Position numbers and translations under genes: made by a program. The notes under the pieces are model-generated. The model was not told where the DNA came from. It saw only the letters and a program-made list of their open reading frames with translations, and ran no database searches. From JAZKFT01 sp043760535 (GTDB lineage: Bacteria > Bacteroidota > Bacteroidia > Chitinophagales > Chitinophagaceae): a stretch of 8,804 bases of DNA. This document shows positions 6,117 to 8,804 of this stretch, piece by piece; positions within the stretch are counted from its first letter, which is position 1, and every line of letters begins with the position of its first letter. Location: positions 1 through 8,804 of the forward strand of contig JAYUOV010000282.1 of assembly GCA_043760535.1 (NCBI GenBank). Reading direction: 5' to 3'.

Positions 6117-7103
6117 TTAATCCAGCAATGCTTCACATTCGGCTAGTAGTTTTTCTTTATCAATGGCTACGGTTCCTACTTCTTCGCACACCATACCACC
6201 GGCAAGGTTGCTTATTGCTGCCATTAAGTTTATATTTTTTGTGGCAGTATATACCAAAGAAGCTACTGCTATTACCGTATCTCCTGCTCCACTTACATCG
6301 GCTACATTGCGTATATGGGCGGGTACTATTTTAGCATCCATATCTTTCTGGTAAAAAACGCCTTTTTCGGATAAGGTTATGTAAGAAATATGGTGTAGCA
6401 ATTGCTGGTGTAGCAGCTTGTGTATGGCTTGCATACTGGTTTCCGACACTTTAGTATCCATAATATTCAAGGCTTCGTAAGCTTCTTTAAGGTTGGGCTT
6501 AAAAACATCTACGCCCTTGTATGCAAAAAAATTTTTTCGCTTGGGATCTACGGTGGTAATAATACCGAGTTGCTTGCAATGGGCTATTATTTGTGTAATT
6601 ACTGCTTCGGTAAGTACACCTTTATTGTAATCTTGAAAAATAACCAACTGCGGCTTAATGGTTAAAAGATTTTTTATTATTAAGTTGATGAATTGTTGCT
6701 GATTATCCAAATTCAGGTCGGTTGAGATTTCTTTATCCAGCCGCATCATTTGCTGATTGCGGCTTATGATACGGATTTTATTCGTGGTAATTCGGTCGCC
6801 AGTTTTTAATACACCATCTGTATTAATACCTTTTTCTTTCATCATAATTTCCAGCAACAGACCATCTTCATCGGTTCCGGTTACGCTCATCATATACACC
6901 TGTGCACCAAGGCTGCAAAGGTTTAGGGCCACATTACTGGCTCCGCCAAGGCGGTATTCTTTATGGTCTATAGCCACAATAGGTACAGGCGCCTCTGGCG
7001 AAATACGGTCTACCTTTCCCCACCAGTAGGTATCGAGCATTACATCGCCTATAACGGCTACTTTAATGTTGGTAAAAGAATCAAAAATGGATTTAAAATT
7101 CAT
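6117..7103 (-). CDS. rfaE1: D-glycero-beta-D-manno-heptose-7-phosphate kinase (RfaE domain I type)
   Basis: A cytoplasmic PfkB/ribokinase-fold enzyme that phosphorylates D-glycero-D-manno-heptose 7-phosphate at C1, an early step in making ADP-heptose for the lipopolysaccharide core. From the chosen start it has 328 residues. Visible features are VAVIGDVMLDTYWWG with RISPEAPVPI near the N-terminus, LGGASNVALNLCSLGA for sugar binding, and the ATP/anion-hole motif GAGDT at 272-276 with catalytic base D275. The nucleotidyltransferase half of bifunctional E. coli HldE is absent, so a separate partner must exist elsewhere. An in-frame ATG at 7172 would add 23 residues. I prefer 7103 because the conserved fold starts right after it and a near-consensus promoter lies between the two ATGs. 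The permease gene ends 81 bp upstream. Confidence 0.93.
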   Translation of the reverse strand: MNFKSIFDSFTNIKVAVIGDVMLDTYWWGKVDRISPEAPVPIVAIDHKEYRLGGASNVALNLCSLGAQVYMMSVTGTDEDGLLLEIMMKEKGINTDGVLKTGDRITTNKIRIISRNQQMMRLDKEISTDLNLDNQQQFINLIIKNLLTIKPQLVIFQDYNKGVLTEAVITQIIAHCKQLGIITTVDPKRKNFFAYKGVDVFKPNLKEAYEALNIMDTKVSETSMQAIHKLLHQQLLHHISYITLSEKGVFYQKDMDAKIVPAHIRNVADVSGAGDTVIAVASLVYTATKNINLMAAISNLAGGMVCEEVGTVAIDKEKLLAECEALLD

Positions 7104-7107
7104 AAGG

Positions 7108-7138
7108 CAAAAATAACCAGTTAGGGTTCGGTAACAAA
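7108..7138 (-). promoter_or_regulatory. Bacteroidota-type promoter of the heptose kinase gene
   Basis: On the minus strand TTTG (complement of 7135-7138) is followed after 19 bp by TATTTTTG (complement of 7108-7115), a full match to the -33 TTTG and -7 TAnnTTTG boxes of the Bacteroidota housekeeping sigma factor. The -7 box ends 4 bp before the ATG at 7103, so transcription would begin at or within a few bases of the start codon. Confidence 0.6.
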
Positions 7139-7184
7139 CATCAACATACTTGGGTTCAGCGTCATTAGTCAAACTTTAAGCATT

Positions 7185-8621
7185 TTATGCTTTCTTCTTA
7201 CTTACAGCTATATAATAAATTGGTATACCTATCAGCACCAATCCTAAACCGGGCCAGGTAAACTGTGGTTTGTAAATAAGTAATAAAGTACAAAAAACAA
7301 GCCCCATAATAATGTACATAGCTGGCAAAACAGGGTAGCCAAATGCTTTATAGGGTCTTTCCATTTCGGGGCGTTTTTTACGAAGTATAAAAATACCAGC
7401 AATGGTAAGTACGTAAAATATAACTACAACAAAGGACACATAATCAAGCAAGTCACCGTATTTACCACTCATACAAAGCAGGCATGCTACCAGGCATTGT
7501 ATCCACAAGCCGTAAGCTGGTACATCATTCTTATTAAGGTCGCCGGCTTTCTTAAAAAACAAGCCGTCTTTTGCCATGGTATTGTAAACCCTTGCACCGG
7601 CAAGTATCAATCCATTGTTACACCCAAAGGTGGAAATCATAATCATTAACGCAATAATCTTAGTACCTATTCCACCAAAAATTACCTGCGAAGCAGAAAC
7701 GGCTACTCGGTCTTTTTCGGCAGATGCTATTTCCTGCAAAGGCAATACACCTGTATAAACTATATTGATAGACACATAAATAATGGTAACAATAAGCGTT
7801 CCTAAAAACAGGCTTAGACCAATATTGCGTTTCGGGTTTTTTATTTCAGCAGCAATAAAGGTTACGTTGTTCCAGGCATCACTGCTAAAAACTGAACCTA
7901 CCATTGCTGCTGCTATTGCACCCATAGCAGCAAGACCGGCGTATTGTGTAAAGGTCCCGTCTTTGGCCATGCTTTGTAAATGCCAGGCGTCCGTCCAGTT
8001 AGCTGTAAATACATCGCTTTTAAACATAAAAACACCAAAAAGAATGAGGCCAAAAAGACTAAGCAGTTTTGCTGAGGTAAAAAAAGTTTGTACTATTTTT
8101 CCACCCTGAGTGCCCCATGTATTAAACCAAGTGAGAAAAATAACCAGAATAATAGACACTAACTGTGCGGCACTAAAACTAAAATAGGTTTGTATTCCTT
8201 TATCATTTAACCACAATGGTATCTGAAACAAGATATTATCCTCGCTAATACCCGGAATAAGATATGCCGCAAACTTGCTGAAAGCCACGCCAACTGCGGC
8301 AATCGTACCGGTTTGTATAACTGCAAAAAAGCTCCAGCCATACAAAAAGCCAACCAATGGATTATATGCTTCTTTTAGATATACATATTGTCCACCTGCT
8401 TTTGGAAACATGCCGCTAAGCTCACCATAACTTACGGCTGCGGTTAGCGTCATAAAACCGGTTACGAGCCAAACGGCTATCAGCCAGCCGGAACTACCTA
8501 CGTTACGGGTTATATCGGCACTTACTATAAAAATGCCAGAGCCTATCATAGAGCCAGCCACAATCATGGTGGCATCAAAAAGGCCAAATGTTTGCTTAAA
8601 ACCTGTTGTTTCGTTAGCCAT
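7185..8621 (-). CDS. APC-family amino acid permease
   Basis: An inner-membrane amino acid transporter of the APC superfamily, 478 residues with about 12 predicted membrane spans, usual for the family. TM1 contains the broken-helix motif GSMIGSGIF (about residues 23-31) that binds the substrate backbone. The GGQYVYLKEAYNP segment after TM2-TM3 is typical of the LAT/SteT-like branch. The cytoplasmic C-terminal end reads AVSKKKA. An in-frame ATG at 8675 would add 18 residues. I reject it because a promoter box (8673-8675) coincides with it, and the family N-terminus fits MANETTGFKQTFGLFDA. The substrate cannot be told from the sequence; exchange of neutral or branched-chain amino acids, or of serine and threonine, is plausible. 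The next gene encodes a heptose kinase with its own promoter, so a functional link is not implied. Confidence 0.92.
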   Translation of the reverse strand: MANETTGFKQTFGLFDATMIVAGSMIGSGIFIVSADITRNVGSSGWLIAVWLVTGFMTLTAAVSYGELSGMFPKAGGQYVYLKEAYNPLVGFLYGWSFFAVIQTGTIAAVGVAFSKFAAYLIPGISEDNILFQIPLWLNDKGIQTYFSFSAAQLVSIILVIFLTWFNTWGTQGGKIVQTFFTSAKLLSLFGLILFGVFMFKSDVFTANWTDAWHLQSMAKDGTFTQYAGLAAMGAIAAAMVGSVFSSDAWNNVTFIAAEIKNPKRNIGLSLFLGTLIVTIIYVSINIVYTGVLPLQEIASAEKDRVAVSASQVIFGGIGTKIIALMIMISTFGCNNGLILAGARVYNTMAKDGLFFKKAGDLNKNDVPAYGLWIQCLVACLLCMSGKYGDLLDYVSFVVVIFYVLTIAGIFILRKKRPEMERPYKAFGYPVLPAMYIIMGLVFCTLLLIYKPQFTWPGLGLVLIGIPIYYIAVSKKKA

Positions 8622-8643
8622 AGTTTTGTTAAGGATTAAGCAT

Positions 8644-8675
8644 GAAAAATAGGGTATTTTAATGACTATCCGCAA
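8644..8675 (-). promoter_or_regulatory. Probable promoter of the amino acid permease gene
   Basis: On the minus strand TTG (complement of 8673-8675) and TATTTTTC (complement of 8644-8651) are 21 bp apart, one mismatch from the TAnnTTTG box. Transcription would begin about 20 bp before the ATG at 8621. This supports that start over the one at 8675. Confidence 0.45.
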
Positions 8676-8686
8676 TTTGGTTTACA

Positions 8687-8721
8687 CTAATATATTTAGT
8701 ATTTTCATCTAAATATATTAG
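8687..8721. repeat. 13-bp perfect inverted repeat in front of the transposase gene
   Basis: CTAATATATTTAG (8687-8699) and CTAAATATATTAG (8709-8721) are exact reverse complements around a 9-base loop. The right arm ends 2 bp before the ATG at 8724, so in the transcript it would fold over the translation start. It could be a hairpin limiting transposase translation, a protein-binding site between the two divergent genes, or part of the element's end. Confidence 0.75.
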
Positions 8722-8723
8722 CC

Positions 8724-8804
8724 ATGACTAGCACCGATTTTTTTGCCAACTACTCTGACGAAGAAAGTTGCAAAGCATATTTTAAAAGTAAAAGGCAGCC
8801 TGAG
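8724..8804 (+). CDS. IS1595-type transposase (N-terminal fragment, cut by window end)
   Basis: Only the first 27 codons are visible: MTSTDFFANYSDEESCKAYF followed by KSKRQPE. The spacing and residues (FF, Y-DEESCK, YFK) fit the N-terminus of IS1595-family transposases, which in full proteins leads into a Cys-X2-Cys zinc ribbon and then a DDE-type ISXO2-like domain. None of that downstream part is in the window. The ATG follows directly after a hairpin and has no Shine-Dalgarno sequence. It is the only gene on the plus strand and diverges from the permease gene, with 102 bp between the starts. I cannot define the terminal inverted repeats. The call depends on a short N-terminal resemblance. 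Confidence 0.62.
   Translation, partial: MTSTDFFANYSDEESCKAYFKSKRQPE

Noticed and set aside
7104..7172. Extended N-terminus of the heptose kinase starting at the ATG at 7172
   Set aside because: The extra 23 residues do not resemble the family start, and a near-consensus promoter lies within them, so translation from 7103 fits better.
8622..8675. Extended N-terminus of the amino acid permease starting at 8675
   Set aside because: The probable -33 promoter box overlaps this ATG, and the 18 extra residues precede a normal family N-terminus.

Overview
The window looks like chromosomal DNA of a Bacteroidota bacterium, possibly of the Chitinophagaceae or a related group. The phylum call rests on four things: no Shine-Dalgarno sequences ahead of most starts, promoters of the TTTG-N19-TAnnTTTG type, a heptose kinase separate from its nucleotidyltransferase partner, and an Nramp transporter fused to a universal stress domain. 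The family-level guess is inference. All complete genes lie on the minus strand; only a fragment at the right edge is on the plus strand.

Reading in the direction of transcription, from right to left: an APC-family amino acid permease (7185-8621) is followed 81 bp later by a heptose 7-phosphate kinase (6117-7103) that has its own promoter. Next are groES (5527-5832) and groEL (3521-5155), separated by an unusually long, repeat-filled spacer of about 370 bp. A 98-residue protein of unknown function (2951-3247) follows. Last come a DtxR/MntR-type metal-sensing repressor (2085-2741) and an MntH-like Nramp transporter carrying a C-terminal UspA domain (1-1846, cut by the window start). At 8724 the first 27 codons of an IS1595-type transposase run off the right end.

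The repressor and transporter form a manganese or iron homeostasis pair. A near-perfect inverted repeat in front of the repressor gene is a good candidate for its operator. The chaperonin pair is housekeeping and shows no CIRCE element. The permease and heptose kinase are neighbours without an obvious shared pathway; the kinase belongs to lipopolysaccharide core synthesis.

The most unusual content is between genes. A GC-rich palindrome (arm GTAGGAACACGCCTC) occurs twice, once nested in a second palindrome. Each copy lies next to an almost identical intrinsic terminator, so the 98-residue gene is framed palindrome-terminator-gene-terminator-palindrome. The groES-groEL spacer holds six degenerate copies of a TTAGTACAAA motif, three in each orientation, plus a separate TCCCGTA hairpin. 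A 13-bp inverted repeat abuts the transposase start. I see no tRNA, rRNA or CRISPR array, and no convincing evidence of a new multi-gene system.
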